Positions 43,927-53,628 are shown, counted from the stretch's first letter. The stretch: DNA of 64,000 bases from Lipingzhangella_A rawalii (GCF_031628175.1 NZ_JAVLVT010000003.1:248001-312000); one strand, 5' to 3'. Translations and numbers: made by a program. Notes: generated by a model from the sequence alone, not told the origin.

Positions 43927-45324
43927 CTAACAGCCACACTCGACGACGGCCGCGGCGAGTTCGTCCAGAGCCGAACCCGTGGCCGCCGGGTCGTTGGCCA
44001 TGAACGCGAACAGCAGCAGCCGCCCCTGCTCGTCGTGCACGGTCCCGGCGAGGGTACTGACCCCAGACAGGGTTCCGGTCTTGCCGCGGACCAGGCCCGC
44101 ACCCGCCGCGGCGTCGCTGTCCGCGGCGTAGCGGCCCGACAGCGTTCCGGTGAAGCCTGCAACCGGCAAGCCGGTGAACGTGGGGTGGAGGTCGGGATGA
44201 TTCGGATCCGTCGCCACCGCCAGCATGTCGACGAGGCTGCGCGGGGAGATCTCGCTGTCGACCGAGAGCCCGCTGCCGTCGGCGAGCTCGACCCCGGAGA
44301 TGCCGAGTTCGTCGAGCACCCGCTCACTCGCGCGCGCAGCGCCGGCGAAGGAGGCGTCTTCCCCCTCGGCGAGGGCCACCTGGCGGGCCAGGGCCTCGGC
44401 GACATTGTTGTCGCTGGTGTCCAGCATGTACTCGACCAGTGCACCGATCGGTGGGGAGTCCACCGCTGCCAACTCCACGGCCTCGGGGGTGGCGTCCCGC
44501 TCCTGCGGCTCCCCCTCCACCGCGATTCCCGCGGCCGCCAGCTGGTTGGCGAAGGCCGTGGCCGTGGCCCGCGGGGGGTCTCCCACCCGTTCGCCGTAGA
44601 AGTCGTCGGCGTCGACCCGGCCGGCGTCGTGCATCAGCGCGTGCACGGGCGCGACGCTGCCCCCGTCGACGTAGTTGGGCCGCCATCGGGGCCCCCGGTC
44701 CGATCCCGTGTAGGCCGAGGAGTCATAGCCCACCCGCACCGTGTCGACGTCCGCCTCCGCCAGCTCAGCGGCGGTCTCGGCCGCGAGTTCCCAGAGGGAG
44801 GCGACCGTCGGATAGGCGTGTGGATCCGGGACCTCGGTCAGTGTGGGGTCTCCAGCCCCGACGAGCACCACCTCGGGCACATTCCCCCCCTCGGAGTCCC
44901 CCTCCGCCGCGACGAGGGAGTCACCGACGACCGTGGTGGTGATCCGTTCGTCCGGTCCGACGGTGGCCAGCACCGCGAGCGCCGTGGCGATCTTGGTGGT
45001 CGAGGCGGGTGTGGCGCCCTGCTCCGCGTGCAGCTCGAACAGCGGTTCGTCAACGGCGTCCGGGGCGGCGACGTAGCCGGAGAGGCCTTCTTCGACCGCG
45101 GAGCCACTCATGCGATCATCGAGCTGTTCAGCAAGTCGCGTCGCGTCGACCTCGGCCACATCGGACTCCATCGCGTCCGGTGCGGCGGCGGCGTGCGTGA
45201 CCGGAGAGGCAACCGGATCGGGTGGACGCGTGGCGATGACGTCGTAGGCGGTCAACGCCGCCAGCAGAACGAACAGGTTGAGCAGGGCTAACGTGAACAG
45301 CACCCACGGCTGGTCGTGCCGCAC
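43927..45324 (-). CDS. dacB: D-alanyl-D-alanine carboxypeptidase/endopeptidase (PBP4 type)
   Basis: 465 residues, class C low-molecular-weight PBP. N-terminal membrane anchor (WVLFTLALLNLFVLLAALTA). Catalytic SxxK as STTK (S108-K111), SxN as SDN in DTSDNNVAEALA, KTG in VRGKTGTLSGVS. The large insert between motifs 1 and 2 typical of DacB is present. Trims peptidoglycan stem peptides. Heads the dacB to folE chain and diverges from ppa; the next gene starts about 95 bases on. Confidence 0.92.
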   Translation of the reverse strand: MRHDQPWVLFTLALLNLFVLLAALTAYDVIATRPPDPVASPVTHAAAAPDAMESDVAEVDATRLAEQLDDRMSGSAVEEGLSGYVAAPDAVDEPLFELHAEQGATPASTTKIATALAVLATVGPDERITTTVVGDSLVAAEGDSEGGNVPEVVLVGAGDPTLTEVPDPHAYPTVASLWELAAETAAELAEADVDTVRVGYDSSAYTGSDRGPRWRPNYVDGGSVAPVHALMHDAGRVDADDFYGERVGDPPRATATAFANQLAAAGIAVEGEPQERDATPEAVELAAVDSPPIGALVEYMLDTSDNNVAEALARQVALAEGEDASFAGAARASERVLDELGISGVELADGSGLSVDSEISPRSLVDMLAVATDPNHPDLHPTFTGLPVAGFTGTLSGRYAADSDAAAGAGLVRGKTGTLSGVSTLAGTVHDEQGRLLLFAFMANDPAATGSALDELAAAVVECGC

Positions 45325-45401
45325 CCTGGCACCTGCCTTTCATCGCCCGTGCGAGATCCTGAGCATCCTGATACCGCGACACTAGGGGAGCCCGGAAGAG
45401 T

Positions 45402-45920
45402 ATGGAATTCGACGTAACAATCGAGGTCCCCAAGGGGGAACGCAACAAGTACGAGATGGACCACGAGACCGGGCGCCTGCGCTTGGACCGGATGCTGTTC
45501 ACCTCGACGAGCTACCCCGCGGACTACGGATTCATCGAGGGCACCCTCGGTGACGACGGGGATCCCCTGGACGCCCTGGTCCTGCTGAAGCAGCCCACCT
45601 TCCCGGGCTGCCTCATCCGGTGCCGGGCTGTGGGAATGTTCCGGATGCGGGACGAGTCCGGAGGAGACGACAAGGTGTTGTGCGTGCCGTCAACGGACCC
45701 GCGGATGGAACACCTGCGTGACATTCACCATGTCGCGGAGTTCGAACGTCTCGAAATCCAGCATTTCTTCACCGTGTACAAGGACCTGGAGCCGGGCAAG
45801 TCCGTGGAGGGCGCCACCTGGACCGGCCGGGCCGACGCCGAGGCCGAGATCCGAACCTCAATCAAACGTGCCGAGGACCACGGGCAGCACGGCAGCACCG
45901 AACACATCGTTCTCGAGTAG
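45402..45920 (+). CDS. ppa: inorganic pyrophosphatase
   Basis: 172 residues, family I soluble PPase. Metal-site signature GDDGDPLDALVL, opening EFDVTIEVPKGERNKYEMD, also SYPADYGFIEGTLG. Hydrolyses PPi from biosynthesis. Divergent from dacB, as is common in actinomycetes. A strong bidirectional hairpin lies behind it. Confidence 0.96.
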   Translation: MEFDVTIEVPKGERNKYEMDHETGRLRLDRMLFTSTSYPADYGFIEGTLGDDGDPLDALVLLKQPTFPGCLIRCRAVGMFRMRDESGGDDKVLCVPSTDPRMEHLRDIHHVAEFERLEIQHFFTVYKDLEPGKSVEGATWTGRADAEAEIRTSIKRAEDHGQHGSTEHIVLE

Positions 45921-46009
45921 CCGGTCCGCGGCCTCGGGCCGCCCGACGCGCGAGTCCGCGGAGTGGTGACCGAGCAGGCGCAGGCACCGTGTCGTGGCCG
46001 CACAGCGGT

Positions 46010-46033
46010 TGCCGGGGGCGCGTGCCCCCGGCA
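46010..46033. terminator. bidirectional terminator between ppa and NERD gene
   Basis: TGCCGGGGGC (46010-46019) and GCCCCCGGCA (46024-46033) form a perfect 10-bp stem with loop GCGT, placed between two converging genes. Confidence 0.7.
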
Positions 46034-46054
46034 CAGCGGCGAACGTCGGCCAGG

Positions 46055-46714
46055 TCAGGCTTTTTGGGCCGTGACGAGACTCACGACCTCGTCGGATTCG
46101 AGGACCGGCGGCGCATCAACAATCTGGCGTATCGCCGCCCGTGGGCGCGCGATCAGCGCCTCACCCGCACGCACGGCAGGCTGGGGCAGACGACGTCCCA
46201 CCAGAACCACGGGAACAACCGACACATCCGGACGCACGTCGGCGAGGCCGAGGGCGCGTCCGACCCGCACCGCGTGTCGACAGACGCGGTCGACGCGTTT
46301 ACGGGCCGGTATCTCGCCGATCAGCCACTCCGTTCCGGTCCAGGACACCGGATTGCGCCAGGCTCGGGTCTCCAGGACGAACACACCCCCCGGCCCGATG
46401 ACCAGGTACTCGCTCGGCCCCTCGGGGAGGACGTGGTACCCGTGGCGTTGCAGTCGGCGCAGCCACCGTCCCAGGCCCCACGGGACGGGAACATGTGGCC
46501 CCAGCGTGGCCAACAGCACGTAACTGAGGGTGAGCAGGGCCGCCACCAACACTCCCGCATCCAGGCCGAGGAAACCTCCGGCCATCACCCCGGCCGCGGC
46601 CACAACCACCGCCCGCACCGCGAACAGGGCAAGGCGGGACGCATAGGCCTCCGGTGTGGGCGGGACGTCCCCGGGCCGGACAGGACCAGCCTCGGCCTCT
46701 CCCCCGTCCCGCAC
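46055..46714 (-). CDS. NERD-like (nuclease-related domain) membrane protein
   Basis: 219 residues. Two membrane segments (VRAVVVAAAGVMAGGFLGLD, LVAALLTLSYVLLATLG), then a domain reading LVIGPGGVFVLETRAWRNPV, the NERD core strand. NERD proteins usually have E-x-K at the putative nuclease site; here it is E-T-R. Later VCRHAVRVGRALGL and VVPVVLVGRRLP fit the family. Role unknown, likely a DNA-linked function. Convergent with ppa. The 46715-47251 region upstream shows no convincing gene, only a TTGACA at 46946. Confidence 0.7.
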   Translation of the reverse strand: MRDGGEAEAGPVRPGDVPPTPEAYASRLALFAVRAVVVAAAGVMAGGFLGLDAGVLVAALLTLSYVLLATLGPHVPVPWGLGRWLRRLQRHGYHVLPEGPSEYLVIGPGGVFVLETRAWRNPVSWTGTEWLIGEIPARKRVDRVCRHAVRVGRALGLADVRPDVSVVPVVLVGRRLPQPAVRAGEALIARPRAAIRQIVDAPPVLESDEVVSLVTAQKA

Positions 46715-47251
46715 CAGCCACCCCCTGGCGAACGCTCCCGCACTGCTTCTGTGCCATCCCTATGGCATCACCGAACCCCCGGTGCCGCAATGCTGGCGTC
46801 GGGGATCCCGTCGCCGCGCACCACCAGGACACACGCCTCCCGCCCCGCGTCGTCCACCCCGGTGTGGACACGCGCGAACACAGCGACGTCGTGTGCACTG
46901 TGTCACGAGCGGAGTGTGACTTCCACCGCAACGCAGGAGCGATCCTTGACAACGGCACCCGGAGTTGGTCTGCTACGTGTCATGCATCAGCGCACACGTA
47001 TGGTTCAGCCCGAGACTGCCCCGCATGGGCACGTGGCCGTTCCTGCCCGTTCGTGTGCCCTGTGTCCGGGTTCCTGTCGCTGAGGCCGACCTGCACGCCG
47101 CGTCCGCGGCGTCGCCTCGCTCCCCGGGTGCGGTTCCCGCGGCCCACTGTCTGTCGTCCGGCCGCCCGCTTCCGGAGTGCTCATATCTGCGTCCCGAAGA
47201 CCTCGCCGTAGCCTTTGTCGCACGGCCCGCCCGTGAGGGAACCCGTATCCA

Positions 47252-47791
47252 ATGCCGGTAGACGCCACCACCACAGCGCGCCCCTCCGATCAGTTCTCCT
47301 GGCCACAGCCCCGTCCCGCACCGGTTGCCGACCTCGACGGAATCGGGGACATCGTCGACGCGGGACGTGCCATCCCCTACCCCGAGCTCCAACGCGACAG
47401 CATCCCCACCGTCGGGCAGCTGCTGAGCACGGCCGAACACCTCGCAACACTGCTGGGTACCGACCAGCAGTGGCCCGACGGAACCTGGGCGGAACATCCG
47501 GTGTCCGCCCGGCTCCGCGTCCGTGCGGTGGCGCTGCGTCCGAGCGGGTTCGTCTCGCTGCCCCCGCCCCCGGCATCGCCCTGCCCGCACGGGGGCGGAC
47601 TGTTGTATCTCGCCCGCGGACAGGCACACATGGTGACCGTGTCCGCGGTGGGGGAGCTCGAGACGGCCCACGCGCTCGCCGAAACGCGTGGGCGGATCCT
47701 GGCACGCCCGGATGTGGCTCAGGTGGTCCAGCTCCTGAACACGGGGGATCGTCCCGCACTGCTCGTTCACGTCACCCCAGACGCCCGGTAG
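47252..47791 (+). CDS. cupin-like protein, distant cysteine-dioxygenase relative
   Basis: 179 residues. The strand pattern GGLLYLARGQAHMVTVS ... GRILARPDVAQVVQLLNTGD followed by RPALLVHVTPDAR recalls actinobacterial cysteine-dioxygenase-type cupins, whose ends read similarly. The normal iron-binding HxH motif appears reduced to CPHGGG, so metal binding is doubtful. The ATG at 47252 lacks a clear ribosome site. Alternative: an unrelated hypothetical. Confidence 0.5.
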   Translation: MPVDATTTARPSDQFSWPQPRPAPVADLDGIGDIVDAGRAIPYPELQRDSIPTVGQLLSTAEHLATLLGTDQQWPDGTWAEHPVSARLRVRAVALRPSGFVSLPPPPASPCPHGGGLLYLARGQAHMVTVSAVGELETAHALAETRGRILARPDVAQVVQLLNTGDRPALLVHVTPDAR

Positions 47792-47822
47792 TGCCCCCAA
47801 CGGGCACCGCACCCTACTCCTC

Positions 47823-48194
47823 CTACTCCTCGGGTGCCCCGGAGGTGTTCCGAAGCGCCTCGTCCACAACCACGATCGAACGCAACGTCGCGGCCATACG
47901 CTTTCCCTCCGCAAGGTAGGCGTTCATGACCTGCTCGATGGCGGGAGGGGGCAGATGGTCCCGCAGCGCGACGCGGGCCCCGCGATACCCCCCGCGTGCG
48001 GCCTCCAGACAGGCCGTGACGTGTTCGCGGGCCAGCCGGGCCAGCGCCACGGGATATCGACGCAGGACACCGTGCAACCGGTAGTCCGGCGGAACATGCT
48101 CGAAGAGCCACACGACGGCGGTCTGTTCGAACGCCTCGGTCCCTGGTGGATGCACACTCGCGGGCCAGTCCGCAGGCAGCTGTTGCTCGGCCAT
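47823..48194 (-). CDS. hypothetical protein, 123 residues
   Basis: Family not recognised. Predicted all-helical soluble protein (EAFEQTAVVWLFEHVPPDYR, YPVALARLAREHVTACLEAA, AIEQVMNAYLAEGKRMAATL). The ATG at 48194 is preceded by GGGGGA. It lies head-to-tail with the 90-residue gene upstream and converges with the cupin-like gene. Coding is supported by its regular amphipathic composition; the opposite frames are less plausible. Confidence 0.6.
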   Translation of the reverse strand: MAEQQLPADWPASVHPPGTEAFEQTAVVWLFEHVPPDYRLHGVLRRYPVALARLAREHVTACLEAARGGYRGARVALRDHLPPPAIEQVMNAYLAEGKRMAATLRSIVVVDEALRNTSGAPEE

Positions 48195-48231
48195 TCCCCC
48201 AGGATATCGCATTATCGAACGTTTGTTCGGA

Positions 48232-48504
48232 TCAGCCGGGGCGCGACTCCTCTCCGGCGAGCCCCTGCTCACCACCGCTCTCCCCGACACCCGCGCCCTC
48301 CGCCGCGTCGTCAGTGTTATTAGTGTTGTCGTCCCGCCGTTCCAACTCCGCGCGGAGACTGGTCTCCGCCGCGTCCACCGCGGCTCTCGCTGTGATCACA
48401 CTGGTGTGTGCCCGCTCCAGATTGCCCAGACCAATACAGTCGAATGACACCCGCGCGTCGTGAATCGCCGACTCCAGCTGGCGTGCCGCCTCCTCCAAGC
48501 TCAT
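48232..48504 (-). CDS. small helical hypothetical protein, 90 residues
   Basis: Helical coiled-coil-like start (SLEEAARQLESAIHDARVSF, RAAVDAAETSLRAELERR) followed by a disordered Asn/Asp/Gly tail. No family recognised. It is 37 bases upstream of the 123-residue gene, so a two-gene unit is likely. The 48505-48829 gap beyond it contains no gene, only a TAGGCT box at 48793 for the exonuclease. Confidence 0.55.
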   Translation of the reverse strand: MSLEEAARQLESAIHDARVSFDCIGLGNLERAHTSVITARAAVDAAETSLRAELERRDDNTNNTDDAAEGAGVGESGGEQGLAGEESRPG

Positions 48505-48792
48505 GACTGTGTCCCTTCGCCCCTTCGCCCCTTCGCGTTGACGGGTTCGCGGCGCCCCACCAGGAACCGTTGCGGTATTGCCGGCCGGGCGGGAACTCCC
48601 GGTCCCGGTGAGGACCTACCCAGGCGAGGCCACCCCTATGTCCCCGAAGGCGCCAACGGTCCCACCCGTCGCAGCCGTCACTCCCGACGTACCTCCGCTC
48701 TCCCCTCCCCGCTCACGGCCCAGCATGCGGAGGGATTTCCCGGAACTCTGGGACACCGTCGCCGTGATTCCCGGACTGTCCCCCGGGCTTAC

Positions 48793-48798
48793 TAGGCT
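48793..48798 (+). promoter_or_regulatory. -10 box of the exonuclease gene
   Basis: TAGGCT, 31 bases before the ATG at 48830; GGGGG acts as ribosome site between them. No clear -35. Confidence 0.35.
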
Positions 48799-48829
48799 TG
48801 ACCCACGCGAACGAACAGGGGGCGCGACC

Positions 48830-49681
48830 ATGCAGAACCGCTATCCCGGGACCTGTCAGACATGCTCGGAGCATGTGCCGGCAGGGGCCGGTGTGGTCGT
48901 ACGCGAATCCGGGCGTTGGCGAGCCTACTGCTGCGAGCACGAGCCGCGTCCCGACCCCCCACCCCCACGCGGTGACCACGCCGGTTGGCACACCACGGCG
49001 CTGGCGGGCTACGACTGCGAAACCTCCGCACCCAACCCGGAGGAGGCCTTCGTGGTCTCGGCGGCACTCGTGGACGTGCAGGGTCAGAGTCACACTTGGC
49101 TGGTCGACCCCGGCGAGCGGGAGATTCCCGCCGAGGCGGCCGCGGTCCACGGAATCAGCACCGAGTACGCACGTGCCCACGGACGGCCCGCCACACAGGT
49201 ACTCGGCGAGATCAGTCAGGCCCTGGTGGACCATCTGCGCGCTGGGCGGGGCCTGGCCGTGTTCAACGCCCCCTATGACCTGGTCGTGTTGGACCGGGAA
49301 CTTCGGCGCGCCGACCTGCCCACCGTGCGCGAACAGTTGGACGGCACCGTCTGCCCGGTGATCGATCCACTGGTCCTGGACCGGGGCCTTGACCCCTACC
49401 GCCGGGGACGTCGCAATCTCGAATCCATGTGCCAGCACTACGGTATTGCGCTGAACGGGGCACACACAGCGACGGGGGATGCCCGCGCCTGTGTGGACCT
49501 GGCCGTCGAGATCGGCGCTCGCTACCGGGATGTCGCCGAGCTCGCACTGCCGGAGCTCCACGAGCGTCAGGTCGAGTGGGCCCGGGCATACGCTCGGGGC
49601 CGGCAGGAATGGCTGGACCGTACGCGCCCGGGGCACGGGCAAACGATCGACGGCACCTGGCCCATGCCCAGCACAACCTAG
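48830..49681 (+). CDS. DnaQ-like 3'-5' exonuclease with N-terminal Cys/His ribbon
   Basis: 283 residues. Residues 1-40 carry a zinc-ribbon-like pattern (C9, C12, C34, C35, H37). The DEDDh exonuclease domain follows: ExoI in YDCETSAP (D62, E64), ExoII around AVFNAPYDLVVLDRELRR, ExoIII in AHTATGDARACVDLAVEIG. It resembles the proofreading epsilon family but is free-standing, so a repair or RNA-trimming role is likely. The ATG at 48830 begins the ribbon; the longer frame upstream is low-complexity. Confidence 0.88.
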   Translation: MQNRYPGTCQTCSEHVPAGAGVVVRESGRWRAYCCEHEPRPDPPPPRGDHAGWHTTALAGYDCETSAPNPEEAFVVSAALVDVQGQSHTWLVDPGEREIPAEAAAVHGISTEYARAHGRPATQVLGEISQALVDHLRAGRGLAVFNAPYDLVVLDRELRRADLPTVREQLDGTVCPVIDPLVLDRGLDPYRRGRRNLESMCQHYGIALNGAHTATGDARACVDLAVEIGARYRDVAELALPELHERQVEWARAYARGRQEWLDRTRPGHGQTIDGTWPMPSTT

Positions 49682-49910
49682 ACGAGGCTCACCCCTGGGT
49701 TTGCATATCTGTTTACCAGGCAGTTCCTACTCTGAGTGGCGGTGCGTTTCGCACCGAAACGACCGCGGCGCGGTTCCTGCCGCAGCCCGGTCCTGAGGAG
49801 GCCCTGCCGCCGGACCACCACGCCGGCGGCAGGACGTATGTCGACGCCGACCAGGGTCGACGTCCGCCAATCCGGGGGGAAGGAGACAGCGCCACCGCGC
49901 TGACATTCCG

Positions 49911-51728
49911 GTGACACCTGACAACAACCAACCGACCACCACGGGCACGCCAGCACACCCTGACACTGACGCCGGCACGGACCCGAGCACGGACAACACA
50001 AGCAGCGATACCGACATCACCGCCGAAGACCTGCTGTGGGAGCCACCCACGGTCCTGACGGCGGAACGCAGCCCCCGCACCGACCGTGTTGTCTTCGGGG
50101 TGGCGGCAGTGTTGGGAATCGCGTTCGTGCTGTGGGGGGCGCTGCGCACGGAGACGCTGAGCTCCGTGGCGGACCGGGCCCTGACGGAACTCATCCACTA
50201 TGGCGGGTGGGCGTTCATCCTCGCCGCCTCTGGATTCGTCGTGTTCGCCCTGTGGCTGGCGTTCAGTCGCTACGGTGACATCCGCCTCGGTCGCGACGAG
50301 GAGACCCCCGAGTTCCGCACCCTGTCTTGGATCGCGATGATGTTCGCCGCCGGCATGGGCATCGGATTGATGTTCTACGGCGTGAGCGAACCGATCAGCC
50401 ACTTCGTGTCCCCACCGCCCGGAACCGCCGAGGACGGCGCTCCCGAAGCCACCGCGATGGCCACCACCCTGTTCCACTGGACCCTGCATCCCTGGGCGAT
50501 CTACGCCGTGGTGGGACTGGCGATCGCCTACGGGACGTTCCGTCGGGGACGTGGCCAGTTGATCAGCGCAGCCTTCACGCCACTGATCGGGGCCCGGCAT
50601 GCCCAGGGGACGGTGGGACGCATCATCGACGTCTTCGCAGTGTTCGCGACCCTGTTCGGAACCGCCGCCTCGCTGGGGCTGGGAACTTACCAGATCGCTG
50701 GCGGACTCCAGGAGCTCGGCTGGATCTCCACTGTGGACAACCGGGTGCTGCTGACGGTGATCGGGGTGCTCATCGTCTGTTTCCTGGCGTCTGCCGTCTC
50801 CGGAGTGGCCCGCGGCATCCAGTGGCTGTCCAACACCAACATGGTGGTCGCGCTCCTACTGATGCTGGTCCTCTTGGTCGGCGGATCCACCGTGTTCGTG
50901 TTCAACCTGGTACCAACGGCCCTGGGAAGCTACCTGGCCGAGCTGTTGCCCATGGCGGCCCGCACAGAGGTGCTCGGTGGCGCCGGCACCGAGGAGTGGC
51001 TGTCGGAATGGACCATCTTCTACTGGGCCTGGTGGATCTCCTGGTCCCCGTTCGTCGGAATGTTCATCGCCCGGATCAGTCGCGGCCGCACGATCCGGCA
51101 GTTCATCGGCGGGGTCATCCTCGTCCCGAGCAGCGTGAGCCTGGTCTGGTTCTGTGTGCTCGGCGGCTCGGCGCTCAGCATCGAGCGCGGCGATCCCGGC
51201 GCCATCTCGGGTGCGAACGGGGCCGAGGCGCAGCTGTACGCCCTGCTGTCCCAGTTCCCCCTGGCGACCGGGCTGATGCTGCTCGTGATCGTGCTGATCT
51301 CGATCTTCTTCGTGACCGGGGCCGACTCCGCCTCAATCATCATGGGAACAATGTCGCAGCGCGGTGCGATCGCGCCGCGGCGGCACGTCACCGTGTTCTG
51401 GGGGCTCATGATCGGCGGCGTCGCTGCCGTGATGATCCTGGTCGGCGGGGACGATGCCCTGTCCGGCCTCCAGAACCTGACCATCATCGTGGCGGCCCCA
51501 TTCGCGGTCATCATCGCGCTGCTGTGTGTCGCCCTCGTGCGTGACCTGCGACGGGATCCGCGGGTCATGCGGTCCACCGTGGGGGAGGAACTTATCGACG
51601 CGGCGGTCATCGCTGGGGCGCACGACTACGACGGGGACTTCCAGATCGACATTTCACCCGCCCAGGACGCCGACGCCCCACCGCAGGGCGACAGCTCCGC
51701 AACGTCCCAGCCGGGCACCAGCGGCTAG
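49911..51728 (+). CDS. BCCT family osmolyte (betaine/choline) transporter
   Basis: 605 residues with 12 hydrophobic segments. BCCT signatures: GMGIGLMFYGVSEPISHF, FHWTLHPWAIYAVVGLAIAYG, FYWAWWISWSPFVGMFIARIS. Acidic Thr/Asp-rich N-terminus and short acidic C-terminal tail ending in the cytoplasm. Imports glycine betaine, choline or carnitine, coupled to sodium or protons; the specificity is not decided here. Start is GTG 49911, with no strong ribosome site. Supports the salt-adapted reading of the strain. Confidence 0.92.
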   Translation: MTPDNNQPTTTGTPAHPDTDAGTDPSTDNTSSDTDITAEDLLWEPPTVLTAERSPRTDRVVFGVAAVLGIAFVLWGALRTETLSSVADRALTELIHYGGWAFILAASGFVVFALWLAFSRYGDIRLGRDEETPEFRTLSWIAMMFAAGMGIGLMFYGVSEPISHFVSPPPGTAEDGAPEATAMATTLFHWTLHPWAIYAVVGLAIAYGTFRRGRGQLISAAFTPLIGARHAQGTVGRIIDVFAVFATLFGTAASLGLGTYQIAGGLQELGWISTVDNRVLLTVIGVLIVCFLASAVSGVARGIQWLSNTNMVVALLLMLVLLVGGSTVFVFNLVPTALGSYLAELLPMAARTEVLGGAGTEEWLSEWTIFYWAWWISWSPFVGMFIARISRGRTIRQFIGGVILVPSSVSLVWFCVLGGSALSIERGDPGAISGANGAEAQLYALLSQFPLATGLMLLVIVLISIFFVTGADSASIIMGTMSQRGAIAPRRHVTVFWGLMIGGVAAVMILVGGDDALSGLQNLTIIVAAPFAVIIALLCVALVRDLRRDPRVMRSTVGEELIDAAVIAGAHDYDGDFQIDISPAQDADAPPQGDSSATSQPGTSG

Positions 51729-51731
51729 ACT
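51726..51731 (+). promoter_or_regulatory. possible -10 box overlapping the BCCT stop codon
   Basis: TAGACT begins with the stop codon of the BCCT gene and lies 40 bases before the small membrane gene, which could therefore have its own promoter. Confidence 0.25.
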
Positions 51732-51770
51732 GGGAACGCCCCCAGACGTCCACACCAAGGAGCACACGCC

Positions 51771-51935
51771 ATGCTGAAGCTGATCGGTGCCCTGCTCGCC
51801 ATCTGGATCGTGCTGTGGTTGGCCATGTCCATTCTCGGAATGGTGGTCCAGGCCGCGTTCTGGCTGTTCGTCGTGGGGATCGTCGTCCTCGGGGGGCTCG
51901 CGCTGGTGGACCGGGTCAGCAAGCGGAAGCGTTAG
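51771..51935 (+). CDS. small membrane protein, 54 residues
   Basis: Two near-continuous hydrophobic segments (LIGALLAIWIVLWLAMSIL and AAFWLFVVGIVVLGGLAL) and a basic end (DRVSKRKR). The ribosome site AGGAG precedes the ATG by 9 bases. It resembles the short actinobacterial membrane proteins of about 50 residues with no assigned role. It sits 42 bases after the BCCT transporter and may be co-transcribed with it, or use its own -10. Confidence 0.75.
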   Translation: MLKLIGALLAIWIVLWLAMSILGMVVQAAFWLFVVGIVVLGGLALVDRVSKRKR

Positions 51936-52097
51936 ACCCGGCTCCGTGGGGCGCGCGGTTGGGGCGGCGCGGAGCTGTTTCCGCGGCCGGCCCGGCCCCC
52001 GCCCCCCGGGTTAATCCGGCCAATTGCCGCGGGCGTGCTGTGCAGCGGGTTCTCTCTCGACCGGGCCCAGCTTCCGCGGGGCTTTTCGGTCGGTGCC

Positions 52098-52103
52098 TAT
52101 ACT
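52098..52103 (+). promoter_or_regulatory. -10 box of the ALDH gene
   Basis: TATACT lies 6 bases before the ATG at 52110, again suggesting a leaderless message. No clear -35. Confidence 0.4.
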
Positions 52104-52109
52104 CCCGAC

Positions 52110-53504
52110 ATGGATGACATCGCGCCCCCCACCCACGACGCCGCCGAGGTCGTCGAGCGGCTACACCACACCTTCGCCAGTAACCGCACCAAACCTGCCC
52201 AGTGGCGTCGCTCCCAGCTGGAAGCCCTCCGGTCCATGCTCACCGCGGAGGAGCCGGAACTCCAGGCAGCGTTGAACGCCGACCTCGGCAAGTGCGCAAC
52301 AGAGGCCTACATCACCGAGATCGGTTTCCTGCGCTCCGAGGTCGACCACGCCCTGTCGCACCTCTCACAGTGGCTACGGCCCCGTCGGGTGTCCTCAACC
52401 CTGCCGCTGATGCCCTCCCGCGCCCGGACCGTACGCGAACCCCTGGGCGTCGTACTGATCATCAGCCCCTGGAACTACCCCTTGAATCTTGCCCTGTCCC
52501 CACTGGTCGGGGCGATCGCGGCGGGCAACTGCGCCGTACTCAAACCCAGTGAGCTGGCTCCGTCCGTGTCGGCGGTTCTCGCGAAACTCCTGCCGCGCTA
52601 TCTCGACCCGCAGGCCATCACCGTGGTCGAGGGTGGGGTTACCGAAACGACCGCGCTGCTGGAACAGCGCTTCAACCACATCTTCTACACCGGCAACAGC
52701 ACGGTCGCCCGGATCGTGATGACCGCGGCCGCCAAGCACCTGACCCCGGTGACCCTGGAACTGGGCGGAAAGTCCCCGGCGATCGTCGAACCCGACGTGG
52801 ACCTGACCACCACGGCGCGGCGACTGGCCTGGGGCAAGTTCATGAACGCCGGCCAGACCTGTGTCGCCCCGGACTACGTCCTGGCCGTCGGCGGATGCGC
52901 GGCCGAATTGGAATCTCGGCTGGCCACCGCGGTCGCCGAAATGTACGGGCCCCGACCCATCGAGAGCCCGGACTACGGCCGCATCGTCAACGAGCGCCAC
53001 TTCGACCGGCTCACCCCCCTGCTGAACAGCGGGCGCCTGGTCACCGGCGGGGACACGGACCGGTCCCAGCGCTACATCGCACCGACCGTGCTGGCCGACG
53101 TCGACAATGAGGCCCCGGCCATGCAGGAAGAGATCTTCGGTCCCATTCTTCCGATCGTGTCGGTTCCCGACCTCGACACGGCCATCGCCACGGTCAAGCA
53201 GCGGGAACGGCCGCTGGCGCTGTACGCCTTCACGGAGTCCAAGCACAGCCGACGTCGCCTGACCACCGCCACTTCCTCGGGAGCGATCACCTTCGGGATC
53301 CCGAACGCACACCTGACGGTTCCGGGCCTTCCCTTCGGCGGTGTGGGGGAAAGCGGCATGGGCAACTACCACGGGCAGTACTCCTTCGAGGCCTTCACCC
53401 ATCCCAAGGCCATCCTGGAGAAGTCGCTGACTCCCGACACCATGGCGCCGACCTATCCCCCCTACTCCCGTCTCAAGGATCGGCTGCTACGGCGGCTTCT
53501 TTGA
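52110..53504 (+). CDS. aldehyde dehydrogenase, class 3-like
   Basis: 464 residues. Catalytic Cys in NAGQTCVAPDYVL, general base Glu in VTLELGGKSP, cofactor-binding stretch IFYTGNSTVARIV and ISPWNYPLNLALSPLVGAIAAGN. The short form lacking the long N-terminal segment matches class 3 (ALDH3/coniferyl-type) enzymes, which oxidise medium-chain or aromatic aldehydes with NAD(P). The C-terminus has a basic tail (RLKDRLLRRLL) that could be membrane-associating. Confidence 0.92.
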   Translation: MDDIAPPTHDAAEVVERLHHTFASNRTKPAQWRRSQLEALRSMLTAEEPELQAALNADLGKCATEAYITEIGFLRSEVDHALSHLSQWLRPRRVSSTLPLMPSRARTVREPLGVVLIISPWNYPLNLALSPLVGAIAAGNCAVLKPSELAPSVSAVLAKLLPRYLDPQAITVVEGGVTETTALLEQRFNHIFYTGNSTVARIVMTAAAKHLTPVTLELGGKSPAIVEPDVDLTTTARRLAWGKFMNAGQTCVAPDYVLAVGGCAAELESRLATAVAEMYGPRPIESPDYGRIVNERHFDRLTPLLNSGRLVTGGDTDRSQRYIAPTVLADVDNEAPAMQEEIFGPILPIVSVPDLDTAIATVKQRERPLALYAFTESKHSRRRLTTATSSGAITFGIPNAHLTVPGLPFGGVGESGMGNYHGQYSFEAFTHPKAILEKSLTPDTMAPTYPPYSRLKDRLLRRLL

Positions 53505-53628
53505 CCCGGGCTCCCGAAACACGCCACACTGGCGCTACCCACTGCGCGTCCACGACAGGCGCGCCGGTGTGGCGGCTCGTCGTGACCGGCGAGTCCCGGC
53601 CAGGAGTCGGAGCTGGGAGGTACGTGCG

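Noticed and set aside
46965..47261. 98-codon Cys-containing frame before the cupin-like gene
   Set aside because: No ribosome site, mixed composition, overlaps the next start; several frames are equally open.
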